Position numbers and translations under genes: made by a program. The notes under the pieces were generated by a model. It worked only from the letters and a program-made list of their open reading frames with translations. It did not search any database and was not told where the DNA came from. A stretch of DNA of 64,000 nucleotides from Linnemannia elongata (Eukaryota; Mortierellomycota; Mortierellomycetes; Mortierellales; Mortierellaceae), in assembly GCA_036320915.1 (NCBI GenBank), contig JAXBDG010000003.1:2542001-2606000 (forward strand), given 5' to 3'. Positions within the stretch are counted from its first letter, which is position 1, and each line of letters begins with the position of its first letter. Below are positions 36,481-49,443 of this stretch, in pieces.

Positions 36481-38502
36481 ATGTCCAGCAACGACAAGCC
36501 AACGGTCCTTATAGTTGGAGCAGGTCTTGGAGGCCTTATGCTGGGCGCCCTCCTCGAGAAATCGAATGTCCCATACACCATCTTTGAGCGCGCTGCTATG
36601 GTCAAACCTTTGGGTAGGTGACTTTTCAGTCTTAATCGACGACTAACATGTAGTAATGGACACATTTATTAGCACTGCTACTAATCAGTCATTTTCAAAT
36701 TACGTTATCGCAGGATCGGCAATGTCCATCGGCCCCACACTCCTTCCCATCTTCCAACAGATGGGAATCTATGATGAGATCGTCGCCACGGGCAAGTATG
36801 GAACACATACATACAGCTATAGGGAATCGCTAAAGCCTTACAGACCCCAGGACTACAGACCCATTGAAGAATTGTAAGTGCACATACTTCTTCGTTGATC
36901 CCATTCGAGCTCTTCTATTCTGAGCAATGGTCAAAATTTAACGCTGTTCATTCACATGTTTTCTTGTTAGCACTGGGTATGGCCAGTATATTATTGCTCG
37001 CCCCGATTACTACAATATCATGCTAAAGCAAGTTCCGGCCCACAAAGTCCACTTCGGTCATCGCGTTCTGAACATCTCAGAGGAGAATGGTAAGGTTACC
37101 GTTCATCTCTCCAACAACCGAACTTACGAGGGCGATATCATTGTTGGCGCAGACGGAGCCTACAGCGCCGTCCGTCAACGCATGTACGAGCAATTGAAGG
37201 GCAGGGGCCTTCTTCCGAAAGAAGATCAGGAGGACCTCCCCTTCAGCTCAACCTCTCTCGTCGGGCAGACCAAGGTTCTCGACCCCAAGGAGTTCCCTAT
37301 CGTCGACAAGCCCCATTGCCAGTTTCTCGGCTTCCTTGGAGAGGAGAAGCCATATACTGTATGTCGACGTTTGTCAATCTTATTCAACGAAAACAACGGG
37401 ATGAAAACGACGACAATATTAACCCATGATACTGTGTCTACATCGAAATCTAGTGGTGTGTGATGAGTACCACCCAGAAAACGCTCTGTTGGATGGTCAT
37501 CCATCACCTATCGAAAAAAACGACGAAGGAGGCTGTAGAGCAGCGTTTCCGCAACAGCGAGAATTCGGGCGAATGGGGAGCAGCTCCAGCCCAAACTATG
37601 TGCGACGAGACCCGAAATTTTCCTCTACAGCTTGGCGACGGGAAGACGTGGACTATGGGCGACCTCTACGATTTGACACCCAAGGATTTGATCTCCAAGG
37701 TCATGCTCGAGGAGAAGGTTTTCAAGACCTGGCATAACGGCCGCTGTGTGCTTATGGGTGATGGTAGGTGACAATATGTCGTGATCTTTATTTGGATCGT
37801 CTCTAACGTAAATGTGGCTAAGCATTCATGACGTCTTCTTGAACTTTTTTTCTATAGCTTGCCATAAGCTCAACCCTTCTGGAGGACATGGTAAGTTGCT
37901 CATCACAGTTGTTTTCATTTGGGTATTCAACTCTACCACCCAAATGGTGTTATTTACCTTTGCCACTTGTTTTCATTCAATAGGCGCTGTGACGGCGATG
38001 CATGATGCAATTACTCTGGCCAACTTGATTTATGCTATGCCAACAAAGACATCAGACGATATTACCAGGATGTTTGAAGAATACCAGAAGGAGCGGTACC
38101 CCGCTGTGATGGAATCATACAAGAGTAGTCAAATCTTGGGCAAGGCGATAGAAAAGAGTTTCATTGGCGCGCTCCTACTTTTCATCATGACGCGCATGCC
38201 CATGTGGTTATGGAGATTATCGGTACGTCGTTGTGATTATTTGTTCTTAGAGTTTTCGTTCGCTATATTTATTAGAATGCAAGATTCAGATTTAGCTAAC
38301 ATCTCCCTCCTCCTTTTCCTTGTTCTTTGCTATTGACAAAAAAAAGTTGAAGAAGATGGTGCAGTACCGACCTCAGGTTGGGTTCCTGCCAAACATTCCA
38401 TTACAAGGCAGCGTGGATCCGATCGTGTCACCCAGCGAACAAAAGGCCAGGGCTCTCTTTGAGAAACAACAACAGCAGGAGCAACCAGCAACCAGTGTCT
38501 GA
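36481..38502 (+). CDS. FAD-dependent monooxygenase, tandem copy 2
   Basis: Seven exons (36481-36613, 36714-36873, 36971-37358, 37454-37763, 37858-37890, 37984-38222, 38347-38502) give 472 aa. Exon lengths are identical to copy 1: 133, 160, 388, 310, 33, 239 and 156 nt. The GAGLGG loop, GADGAYSAVR and GDACHKLNPSGGHG are intact, as is the hydrophobic stretch near the C-terminus. It is the closest relative of copy 1. The third intron differs from that of copy 1 at only two of 95 positions, although other introns differ more. The Gln-rich tail ends QQQQEQPATSV. Substrate unknown. Confidence 0.92.
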
Positions 38503-39507
38503 AGATATGAGAGTAGAATCACGATTGTACGCCTAGTAACACCTAGCATCGCCCAACTAATTCAACGCCTGCAATTGAACCATCCGAAGGCAATACTGCC
38601 ATTGTAGACCTCATGTTACCTTGGTAATGGCTGCTTTTTACTCTACCTTGGAGGTGCCGATGTAAGATGATGTGTTGCCGGTGTGTGTCCAATTGAGCGG
38701 CCTAGAAAGATTAAAGATAAGAAGGAAGGAAGGGAGTGATCATCCAACTCTATCAGTCCTGGTTATTGGTTCGGAGACCGGACACTCCCACAGAGTTGGA
38801 TGCAAGAAAGGATCGAAGGATGCATCAATTGACAGTCCAATTAAGTTTAGACGACTTTGGTTTCTTATTCAACTTTCTCCTCCTTGCTTAACCCGACTCC
38901 CTTCTGATAAACCCATACCAATTTTTCTCAACATCACTTTGCTCCTCTCTTCCATCCCTCCTTCCCCTCCTTCAAGTGTAAATAGACAGTTCGACAGGGA
39001 CCAGATAAGAACTATGCAGAGGCACACAGCGTAATGCCATTGCCCGTCTTCTTTGTGTCCCTTTTCTGGAGACATGCGGTGTTCAATGCTCATTCACATC
39101 ATTACCTCAGTTTGGTCCTCAGTTGTCGAATAAACCAACCCAGAGTTCACTGTCCTATTCCACGAACGGAAAAGGGTACAATACCTGTTGTAATGCAAAA
39201 GAGAAAGAAAGGGGGAGCAGAGGGCAGTGCATTCACTCTCATACAGAGAAAGTGAAAACAAGAGAAAGAGAAATCAATGTAGCACAAAGGGAAAAGGAAG
39301 ATGAACCATCCGCCAAACAAGCACAGTAGGCGTAAAAACGAACCTTACACCCACACACACACAGACCTTTTAGCCCTTTCTCTCTCGCCTCCTCATCAGA
39401 TTCACTCATCTCTTTCCATCTCGATTCTCATCCGAATCCCAACTTTCTTACTTCCTCCTTCCCGATTCCTTGTTTTACTGCTCATCACGGCGCTCCTCTC
39501 ACCCACC
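38503..39507. other. Intergenic region between copies 2 and 3
   Basis: Shares blocks with the copy 1-2 spacer (the GATTAAAGATAAGAAGGAAG stretch near 38710 and the GACCAGATAAGAACTATGCA stretch near 39000). About 240 bp at 38740-38980 is absent from the earlier spacer and looks like an insertion. A CT-rich leader precedes gene 3. Confidence 0.5.
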
Positions 39508-41507
39508 ATGACCACCAACGAAAAACCAACGGTTCTTATTGTGGGAGCAGGTCTAGGAGGCCTTTTGCTCGGAGCTCTCCTCGAAAAGTCGGGTGTTCCA
39601 TACACCATTTTTGAACGAGCCGCCACCGTCAAACCATTGGGTATATGCATCACTTGCCTTTCATCTAATCAGTGTATCAGTTGCGGTTGTTTTTGTTAAC
39701 CGCTGTTGCTGTTGGTTGCTGTTTTTCTTCTAGGTTCTGCTTTGGCTGTCGGCCCTACTCTTCTCCCCGTCTTCCAGCAAATCGGAATCTATGATGACAT
39801 TGTTGCCGCTGGGAAGTATCTGACCCACACGACGGGCTACAAGGAGTCTCTGGAAGTCATAAAAGCGACCGACTATAGGCCAATCGAAGAGTTGTAAGTT
39901 CCTATCGAAAAACATGCGTTGTTTTCTTTTCATCTCATACGATTGTGCAGGATTAACGCGCTCTTCTTTTGTGTTTTAGCACCGGCTACGGAAACTACAT
40001 TATTGCTCGTCCTGTATTCTATGACATCATGCTCAGGCAGGTCCCAGCTAACAAGGTCCATTTTGGTCATCGCGTTCTGAACATCTCCGAGGAAGATGGC
40101 AAGGTTACTGTTCACCTCTCCAATAACCAAACCTACCAGGGCGATATCATTGTTGGTGCAGACGGAGCCTATAGCGCAGTTCGTCAACGCATGTATGAGC
40201 AATTGAAAGCTAAAGGGCAACTTCCCTTGGAGGATCAGGAGGACCTCCCCTTTAGCTGCACTTGTTTGGTCGGACAGACCAAAGTCCTGGATCCGGAAGA
40301 GTTCCCTATCATCAAGGAAGAGGTCTGTCAGTTCCGCGCAGTCCTTGGAGAAGACAAACCATACACTGTAAGTATACGTCTATCTCTCGCTCAAACATGA
40401 TGACTTTGACAAAGCGACTGTAAATCGGTACCAACAAATGATAATGATACTTTATGTCTTCTTTTGTGATTAAAGTGGGGTTTTATGACGACAGCCAGTA
40501 AAACATTGACTTTCAGCGTTATCCATCACCTAAACGCAAAAACGAGCAAAGCAGCCATGGAACAACGGTTTAGAAACAACGACAATGCGGAGTGGGGCAA
40601 TCACGCCGCTGCAGCCATGTGTGATGAGACTCGGGATTTCCCTCTCCAACTCGACGATGGGAAGAAACGCACAATGGGCGACCTTTATGACTTGACCAAC
40701 AAGGAGTATATCTCCAAGGTTATGCTGGAAGACAAAGTCTTCACAACCTGGCACCATGGCCGATACGTTCTGATGGGAGATGGTATGTGTTTTTATGCTG
40801 TTCTTATGACCCTTTGGACGGATTTCTGCCTTGAGCCCCATGCACTAACGATCAACTGCACATCTGCCTTTTTATTGCAATTAGCCTGCCACAAATTAAA
40901 CCCTTCTGGTGGCCATGGTAAGGGTTTGCACTGCCAGTTTCTCGCCATAAACAGCTGTCATCCTACTATTTGCTCATCCATATTTTCCATTATTTCTTCA
41001 TTATGCAGGTGCGGTAACAGCAATGCACGATGCGATCGCCCTCGCCAATTTACTCTACGCCATGCCCACAGCAACATCGAACGACCTTACTAGGATCTTT
41101 GAAGATTACAGGAAAGAGCGATACCCTGCTGTCATGGAATCCTACAAGAACAGCCAGGTTATGGGAAAGAGGCTGGACAAGGGGATCACAGGAGCCATTT
41201 TTCTGTTCCTCCTCACACATATGCCTATGTGGCTCTGGAGGATGATGGTATGTTCTTATCATTTTTGTCTTTTGAGGCTTGTTTACGTGGTATCTATGAG
41301 GGTGATGATGCATGATAAAACTAACATCTCGTTTCCTTTTGTTTGTTTGTTGCTGACAAAAAGCTGGCAAAGACAGTTCGACACCGACCTCAAGTTGGGT
41401 TCTTAGAGGCAGTTCCTTACATGGGTACAGTGGCCCCCACCGTGTCCCCCAGTGAACAAAAGGCCAGAGCAGCTTTTGAGAAGCAACGGCCAGCCGCCTC
41501 CGTCTAA
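39508..41507 (+). CDS. FAD-dependent monooxygenase, tandem copy 3
   Basis: Seven exons (39508-39640, 39734-39893, 39980-40367, 40476-40782, 40885-40917, 41009-41247, 41364-41507) give 467 aa. The exon pattern matches the other copies, except that exon 4 is one codon shorter and the last exon ends in PAASV without the long Gln run. The motifs GAGLGG, GADGAYSAVR and GDACHKLNPSGGHG are intact. Its sequence is more diverged from copies 1 and 2 than they are from each other, notably at the start of exon 4 (WGFMTTASKTLTFSV) and in VLGEDKPYTV. It may differ in substrate. The membrane-like segment is FLFLLTHMPMWLWRM. Confidence 0.92.
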
Positions 41508-42595
41508 AAAACTATGTAAACAATTATGATATACGATTACCATCTAATAAAGCGTAGCAGGATAGGAGGGAGACGAGATGTGGCGCCGACGAGCGGTGTG
41601 GCATGATAAATATCAATTTTTTACATAGAAAGCTTAAAAAAAAAGGAAAGGGCGAAAAGAATTTTGAAGGTGAGTGAGTGGGGGCGTGTTAGCGGTGTGT
41701 GAAATTGATGGGAAGGGGTGAGTGAATATTCAACTCTACTGGTTTCGGATCCTTTCTTTTTTTTTTTGGATCGATCAGTGATGAGGGGGCCACATCCATA
41801 AAGGATCATCGTTCATGTCACCACTGGTGATTGTAGAGGGGAAAGTGCGAAAGAAATCGTTCGTTCGAAGATGGATACACCTTTTTTCGAATCGATATTC
41901 ACTTCCACACAACATTGCTACATCTAAGCAAGGGAAAGAAAGAAAGAGGTGACAGGTCATGTTGTTCGGGCAAAAGGAAAAAAGACAAAGAAATCAGTTC
42001 AAACACCGCACAGACAGGCATGCATGCATGCAGATGGATGATTGAAAAAAGAACGCTAGCCTCACTCTCTCGCTCTCACAAAAAACTGTACTCACTTGTT
42101 GGGAAAAGGTGAGGAGAAGGAACTATTGGGATGTTGGATCATCACTCTCATCAAGGTGGAAGGAGAGAGATAGGTGCCTAATAAGCCCCTAACTACATCA
42201 CTCTTCTTACTCTTTTCGTATTCTTTCCAATCACATCGAACTTACCCTTCTGTCCACGGCCATGGGGCGTTGGACATACAGTTGATGTGCAGTATCAGGT
42301 GTAAGGAGTGAATGCATTAGAGCCATCGACAGCAAAGACAAACAAACAAAAAAAAAAAAAAGGGGAAAAATTGCTCATTCACAGGGAAGAAGTGACCATG
42401 GTCGCACAGAATATCAAACAACTGCAAATGTCCGACGATGTAAATCAGACAGTGGGGAGTCCTATCCCACCTCACTTCCCATCACATCTTTTTCTTACAT
42501 CTCAATTCAGATTCACTCATCTTTCTTTCTTCATTCCTTCACCCGATTCCTCGTCATTCGACCTACAACTCACCACCTCGCCCTTTAGCTATACT
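41508..42595. other. Intergenic region between copies 3 and 4
   Basis: Includes an AATAAAG soon after the copy 3 stop (41546), A/T-rich tracts and a poly-A run at 42348-42361. An upstream in-frame extension of gene 4 from 42308 is possible but unsupported by the other paralogs. Confidence 0.45.
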
Positions 42596-44665
42596 ATGTC
42601 CACCAACGACAAACCAACGGTAATTATTGTAGGCGCAGGACTGGGCGGCCTTATGATGGGCGCCCTTTTCGAAAAGTCGGGTGTGCCCTACACCATCTTT
42701 GAGCGTGCAGTCGCCGTAAAACCCTTAGGTATGTTAAATACCTGCCACATCAACCAAAAGGCTAAATAGATAAGGTATAACGCCCGTTACTGACGAAATC
42801 TATTTCGGTAGGCTCGGCCATGTCAATCGGGCCTACATTACTCCCCATCTTCCAGCAGATGGGTATATATGATGACATCCTGGCTGCGGGTAAGTACATG
42901 ACGCATACAGTGGCCTATCAGGAGAACCAAGAGAACTACCGCCCTGCCGACTACAGGCCCGTTGAAGAATTGTAAGTTCCTTTCTTACATCAGTCGCGTC
43001 GAGGATCCATGCGTCCATTCGTTTCTTTCTCTCTGTTCTGTTCGGGCAACGGTCTAATTCTTTCGACGAATGGGGTTTTTTTTCCATGCACAGCACGGGC
43101 TATGGACATTACATTATCGATCGTCCCACGTACTACAACATCATGCTCAAGCAAGTTCCAGCCCACAAGATCCACTTCGGCAAGCGCGTCACCGACATCA
43201 TCGAAAAGGACGACAAGGTGACGATTCACCTCTCTGACGGAGAGACACATGAGGGCGACATTGTTGTGGGTGCTGACGGTGCCTACAGTTCAGTCCGTGA
43301 ACACATGTACGAGCAACTGATGGCTAATGGACTTCTTCCAAAGGAAGATCAAGAGGACCTCCCCTTCAGCTGTACTTGCTTGGTGGGTCAGACCAAGGTC
43401 TTGGATCCCGAAGAGTTCCCGTGTATCAAGGACCCTATCTGCCAGTTCCATATCGTCCGTGGCGAGGAAAAGCCCTACACTGTAAGTCGCTGCAGTACGA
43501 TTTTTTTTTGCCTGTGGACTCTGGGTGGAACAAACAAAAACAATTGTCATTCAGAAGAAAAAAAACACTAACAAAACGTTTCTCTTACTTTCTCCTACGC
43601 CAAAACCAGTGGATTACGTTCACAACCGCACAAAATACGCTCTGTTGGATGGTAATTCATCACCTATCAAAAAAAACGAGCAAGGAGGCAATGGAGCAGC
43701 GCTTCCGCAACAGTGAGAACTCGAGCGAGTGGGGAGCAGCTCCAGCCCAGACCATGTGCGACGAAACCAGGAACTTTGCTGTGGATTTAAGTGACGGAAA
43801 GAAGCGCACCCTTGGTGACCTGTACGACTTGGCACCTAAGGAATTGGTCTCCAAGGTCATGCTGGAGGAGAAGGTCTTTAAGACTTGGCATCATGGGCGT
43901 ATTGTCCTGATGGGCGATGGTATGTTATGGCACACGTCGTTTTTTCGATGACCCTTGGACGGTTTTCTTGTGGGGCTGTGAACTAACAATCCACCGCGTG
44001 CCCTCTCCTTTTCGCCAATAGCTTGTCACAAGCTGAACCCTGCCGGTGGTCATGGTACGTTTCCATATACATTGTCTCCGCTCATCCATTAACGTACAGG
44101 AAAACCTAAACGAGGTGCGTGCCATTATTTACTCATTCATTTCCCTGTTCCTTCCTCCTTTATAGGCGCAGTGACAGCGATGCATGATGCGATCGCACTC
44201 GCGAACTTGATCTACGCCCAGCCGACAAAGACCTCAGGAGACATCACCAACCTCTTTGAAGAATACCAGGAGGAGCGACTCCCCGCCGTTATGGAGTCAT
44301 TTGAGAACAGCAAGATTATGAGCAAGCTCTCGGACCGTGGCATCACTGGCGCCATTCTCGTCTTCATCATGACCCACATGCCTTTCTGGCTGTGGAAACT
44401 CGCCGTACGTTCTTTTTTCATATTTACTATGTTTTCGTTGACACTATTTGTTGAATTGATATAGGGATACAGCTAACCTCTCCCTCCTCCACTTATTTTC
44501 TTTGCCTTTAACAAAAAAAAGTTAAAGAAGACAATTAAGTTCAGACCTCAAGTAGGTTTTCTACCTAATATTCCCTTGAAGGGCAGTGTTATCCCTGTCA
44601 TTTCGCCTAGTGAGCAAAAGGCCAGGGCTCTCTTTGAGAAGCAACGACAGGCGGCTTCGATTTAA
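42596..44665 (+). CDS. FAD-dependent monooxygenase, tandem copy 4
   Basis: Seven exons (42596-42728, 42812-42971, 43094-43481, 43610-43919, 44022-44054, 44166-44404, 44522-44665) give 468 aa. The ATG is chosen because MSTNDKPT aligns with the starts of the other copies. GAGLGG, GADGAYSSVR and GDACHKLNPAGGHG are intact. From about 43338 to 43900 the gene is almost identical to copy 5, introns included. Outside that tract it differs freely (for example RVTDIIEKDDKVTIHL against RVLNISEEENKATIHL), a clear mosaic. The C-terminus is ARALFEKQRQAASI. Confidence 0.92.
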
Positions 44666-45086
44666 TACAGTCCAGAGAACCTTCGACTGCACTGTTAGTT
44701 TGGCGAAAAGGTTGACCAATTTATTCCGGATGATTAATAATAAATAGTAGGTCACTGTGCTAGAATTTGGTCAGAAAGTCGTAGGTGGGACGGAGCTACG
44801 AGAGGCAACATTTAATTATGCATCATGCCTCCTAGGAACCGAGGCGTAGAAGGTATGCTTGGTAAAGCACATTTGATTGTCTGGTGATAAACGAAACCTT
44901 TTCTTCTCTCCAACTGAGAGGGCCATCTGGGTTGATTTCATATTAGGGGCGAAAGAAGGGCAAAGGAAATAGAAAAGAAGATAGGAAGAGAAAATGCTCG
45001 TGGTCTCACAACGCTTAGATAGAAAAAGTCGCCTCATGATGAAGGGTCTCGAAGAGGGTAATCGTCAGTAAAAGCATACTTTACAG

Positions 45087-45428
45087 ACTTACTTCATCAC
45101 CCAGTTCCAACAATGGTTGTGGAAACTTATGGTGCGCGTGACACTTGCTTTTTTGTTTCCTTGTTTGTATATCTTTTGTTTATCCATGATAGTAGTATCT
45201 GACGGAGGTACCGTCAACAAAAGAAAAGAGAACAATCTGAGGTCTAATTTATTGAGGTCTTGCTAGGCAAGAAGGTTCGTTTCCCGTTTTAGTCTGGGTT
45301 CATGGTCCCCATGAGGCAGTGCCGTTGGGGTTGTGTCGCCAAGTGAACGAATTGAAGTATTGCAGTTTTTGAAAAGAAATAGGAGCAATAGCGACAGCGA
45401 TTTATCCTTGGTTTTTGATCGTTTCTGA
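45087..45428 (+). pseudogene. Eroded monooxygenase copy, last two exons only
   Basis: 45087-45131 matches the end of exon 6 (TYFITQFQQWLWKLM followed by a GT donor). After an intron-like gap, 45267-45428 matches exon 7. The exon 7 part has a stop near its start and a frame shift before the conserved VVSPSE block. Everything upstream of exon 6 is missing. It lies between intact copies 4 and 5, so a sixth gene once stood here. Confidence 0.8.
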
Positions 45429-46133
45429 GAAGCGATTTTTGTCACGTGGAGAAAAAGGCGTCTGTTCGGGAAGCAGACGAAAAATAAAGAACACGGCAAT
45501 GGTAGTGCTTCTTTGAAAGGAGTGCCATGGTGGCCAATGTGCTTAGGATGAACTGTGCACACTTGCTGCTGGGAACTGACGAGTAAGGCTAGAGGGTACT
45601 CTTATTCATGTTTGGGTTCAGTCCTAAGAACACGTAAAAAGGACCTTAACACACGTTCAAGTTGTGAGAGTGTGTGTGAAAAACAAAAAGAAAGAGCTGT
45701 TTGTGTACGTCTGGAGCTATCCTTGGTTTGTACAACGTTGGAAGTACATTGGATTGGCTTTGATTGGCCAACGTTGTTTACGAACAGACAAGGGAAGTAA
45801 TACGAAGGACGAGGAGGAAGAACTTGGCGCTCAACCATGCACTCCAATATGCATTACGGAAGAACCTAAGAGAGAGCGAGAAGTGGGAAGACAGACGGGA
45901 TATGAAGAGGTGGAAGGAAAGTGGGATAGATAGATGAAAACAATGGTGCGGGGATGAAAAACTGCTCCGTCAGGTCGGCCGCCTTTTACCCTCACATCCT
46001 CTGCCTCATCTCACCTCATCTCGATTCATCCATTCCTCTTCCTCTCATTCCTCTCATTCCACTTCCCTTCCTTTCCTCCTTCAACCCTCCCCTTTCTGTT
46101 CTCTCTCCCTCTTTATAACCACAACGTATTACA

Positions 46134-48410
46134 ATGTCGACAACTACCAACGAGAAGCCAACAGTCTTAATTGTCGGAGCTGGACTAGGGGGTCTGATGC
46201 TCGGTGCACTCCTGGAAAAATCAGGAGTGCCTTACAATATCTTTGAGCGTGCCGCTGCTGTCAAGCCCCTGGGTATGTCTATCGCGAAAATGCCCAAAAA
46301 ATAACAACAACAGGAATAATAACAACGTCAAAAACGATCCTGGTCGAATGGTGGACACAAAGATGACTATCATGGCACAAAAAGCAAACCTAACTTGAGC
46401 ACCATCTCACTAAATTGTCTTTTTTGAATTTGTGTTTAGGTTCTGCCATGTCCGTAGGACCTACTCTGCTCCCCATCTTCCAGCAGTTGGGAATCTACGA
46501 TGACATCCTTTCCATTGGAAAGTACATTACCCATACAGAGACCTACAAGGAATCTTTGGACCCTTACAGACCTACCGACCATCGACCCATCGAGGAGTTG
46601 TAAGTACCCCTGCTCCTAAAGCTGCTTCTGCAGCAGCTGCTGCCCACTCGAAAAGTACATTCTGTTTTCGATCTTGCGCTCTCACAAACTGGGTATAATT
46701 TTTTGACAATGCAAGATACCTTTCCTATATCCTTCTCCCCCTTCATATCACAGTGCTGGATACGGCCAATATATCGTTGCTCGCCCAAAATTCTACGACA
46801 TCATACTCAAGCAGGTGCCTCCCGAGAAGATCCATTTCGGCAAGCGTGTTCTGAACATCTCCGAGGAAGAAAACAAGGCCACGATTCACCTCTCCAACAA
46901 TGAAACGTATGAGGGTGATATCGTTGTCGGAGCTGACGGAGCTTACAGCGCTGTTCGTCAGAGGATGTATGAGCAGTTGAAGGCAAAGGGAAGACTGCCC
47001 AAGGAAGATCAAGAGGACCTCCCCTTCAGCTGTACTTGCTTGGTGGGTCAGACTAAGGTCTTGGATCCAGAAGAGTTCCCGTGTATCAAGGACCCTATTT
47101 GCCAGTTCCGTGTCGTCCTTGGCGAGGAAAAGCCTTTCACTGTAAGTTGCTGCAGTACGATTTTTTTTTGCCCGTGAACTCTGGGTGGAACAAACAAAAA
47201 CAATTGTCATTCAGAAGAAAAAAAAACTAACAAAACGTTTCTCTTACTTTCTCCTACGCCAAAACCAGTGGATTACGTTCACAACCGCACAAAACACGCT
47301 CTGTTGGATGGTAATTCACCACCTATCAAAAAAAACGAGCAAGGAGGCAATGGAGCAGCGCTTCCGCAACAGTGAGAACTCGGGCGAGTGGGGAGCAGCT
47401 CCAGCCCAGACCATGTGCGACGAAACCAGGAACTTTGGAGTGCAATTAAGTGACGGAAAGAAGCGCACCCTTGGTGACCTGTACGACTTGACACCTAAGG
47501 AATTGGTATCCAAGGTCATGCTAGAGGAGAAGGTTTTCAAGACCTGGCATAACGGTCGCACCGTCTTGATGGGCGATGGTACGTTTATCATTTTGTTACT
47601 CGGGTACCACTCAGCCATTTCTTGTTGCTTGTTGTTCTTTTGCTCTCACACATGGACTAACAATTGCATTGTACTCGTTTTTCTTGGTTTCCGTAGCTTG
47701 CCACAAGTTGAACCCCTCTGGAGGTCACGGTAGGTGTCGTATTTCGCCGTCTCTAAGTAGTCATGGAAACAGTTGCCAACAAGCCGATTACTCACGCAAA
47801 CTCTCCTCTCCATCGTTCCTTCCCACTAATTCGTCTATAGGTGCTGTCACAGCCATGCACGATGCAATCGCTCTCGCCAACCTGATCTATGCCGTCCCTA
47901 CCACGAACTCTGCAGACCTCACCAGGATCTTTGAAGAGTACCAAAAGGAGCGACTCCCAGCAGTGATCGAATCCTACAAGAACAGTCAACTCATGAGCAA
48001 GATCATGGATCGAGGAATCGAGGGAGCCATCATCCTTTGGCTCTACACTCACATCCCCTTCTGGCTCTGGAGAATGGTGGTACGTCCTTGATAAACCATT
48101 TCATTTTTTTTTACTTGTTGCTGTTTTTGTTGATTTTGGAAGTCGGCACATATAGACATGTGCAATGGAAAATGCAATGAGAGACGTGGAGATATGAAAA
48201 TGGAAATCACTAACGGCAATCTTTTTTTTTTCCTTTTTTTTTCCATCATTTTCATTGAAAAAGTTGGCCAAGACAGTTCGGTATAGGCCCCAGGTTGGGT
48301 TCCTGCCAAACATTCCCCTGAAGGGCTCCGTTATTCCTTTCGAGTCGCCCAGTGAGCTCAAGGCAAGAGCTATCTTTGAGCAGCAACTGAAGTCTGTGGC
48401 TTCTGTCTAA
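46134..48410 (+). CDS. FAD-dependent monooxygenase, tandem copy 5
   Basis: Seven exons (46134-46272, 46440-46599, 46754-47141, 47269-47578, 47697-47729, 47841-48079, 48264-48410) give 471 aa. The N-terminus is two residues longer than in the other copies (MSTTTNEKPT). GAGLGG, GADGAYSAVR and GDACHKLNPSGGHG are intact. The membrane-like segment is IILWLYTHIPFWLWRM. The C-terminal region changes PSEQKARA to PSELKARA. Exons 3-4 and the intron between them are nearly identical to copy 4. It is the last intact member of the array. Expression, substrate and cofactor preference cannot be read from sequence. Confidence 0.92.
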
Positions 48411-49443
48411 AATAATCTGAGAACCCAAAAAGTACTATATCCTCCTTCTCTCTCAACTCACACTGTTGTGGGAAGCAAACGTTAATAAAAAATTGAACTC
48501 TTTGCATACAACAGTCGCTAGGCTCGCTCTCCAGGATATGGCATGGTTGTTGTTTCTTGTATGCTTCGTCTCTCTCCTATATGCTTTCTATCCTCATCTT
48601 TCCCCTTCTGTTGTGCTTGTTAAGGTTCATTTTCCTCTCCTATATTTCTCTTCCTCTAATTCGACGCGTCCCACCTAAACAAAAGCGCTCTGCAATTAGT
48701 CAGTGATCGACGCGACGACGATCCTTACAAATTTTTTTTACGCCCTCTCTCTTGTTTGTTGACACTTCCCTAGGTTCTTTTAATGCAAAGTTTCTCTACG
48801 GCCTCTGTCTTGCTTGTAGAAAAAGAACGCTTAAACAAATAAGATAGTAGAGTACCACACAGGGAAATGGCCAGGGGACTCGTATAAAAAATGAGTGGCA
48901 CAAACAAAACCACAGAAACCTTCACTGAACGAAAATACTTTTGCCAAAAAAAAAAAAAAAAAAAAAAAAAGAGGGAGAGTAAACAGATGAGCCATGCACT
49001 ACCAACACACTAAGATGGCGCAGGAGCAAGTAAACGAGACAAACACCCACAAGGTAGAAAATTCTTATGTCAAATATAATGGTCGGCATGGCAACCTGCC
49101 ATTGCCAAATAGCCATCACGCGCATTATAAGCCGCATACAGAGGATATAGCATAGACCGCACCAATTTAGTGATATTGCTTTCTGTATAATGTGATACCA
49201 AAAGAGTGTTTTATTTCTGTATACTCTTATTTCTCTCCATACTATTGGTGGTATCTCAAATCGGTGCAGTCATCCTCTATTTGTACAGTTCGACAAAAAT
49301 GCAAAATATAAGTAACTGTCTGGCCATTTGGAGATACATCCACAACTACACAGAACTGTCTCTTACCTGAAGCCTGGGTCGGTTCAAAGTGAAAAAAATC
49401 GAAAGGATTTACTGCCTCTCAGGAATAGCCAACATGCAACATT
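48411..49443. other. Intergenic region after the array
   Basis: A/T-rich with a pure A run of about 25 at 48946-48970. No gene was recognised. The downstream gene is on the opposite strand, so this holds two 3' ends. Confidence 0.4.

Noticed and set aside
42308..42595. Upstream in-frame start for monooxygenase copy 4
   Set aside because: The added residues are low-complexity, and all the other copies start at the position matching 42596.
33194..48410. Monooxygenase array as a complete secondary-metabolite gene cluster
   Set aside because: No synthase, cyclase, transporter or cluster regulator is interleaved or adjacent. Only one enzyme family is present.
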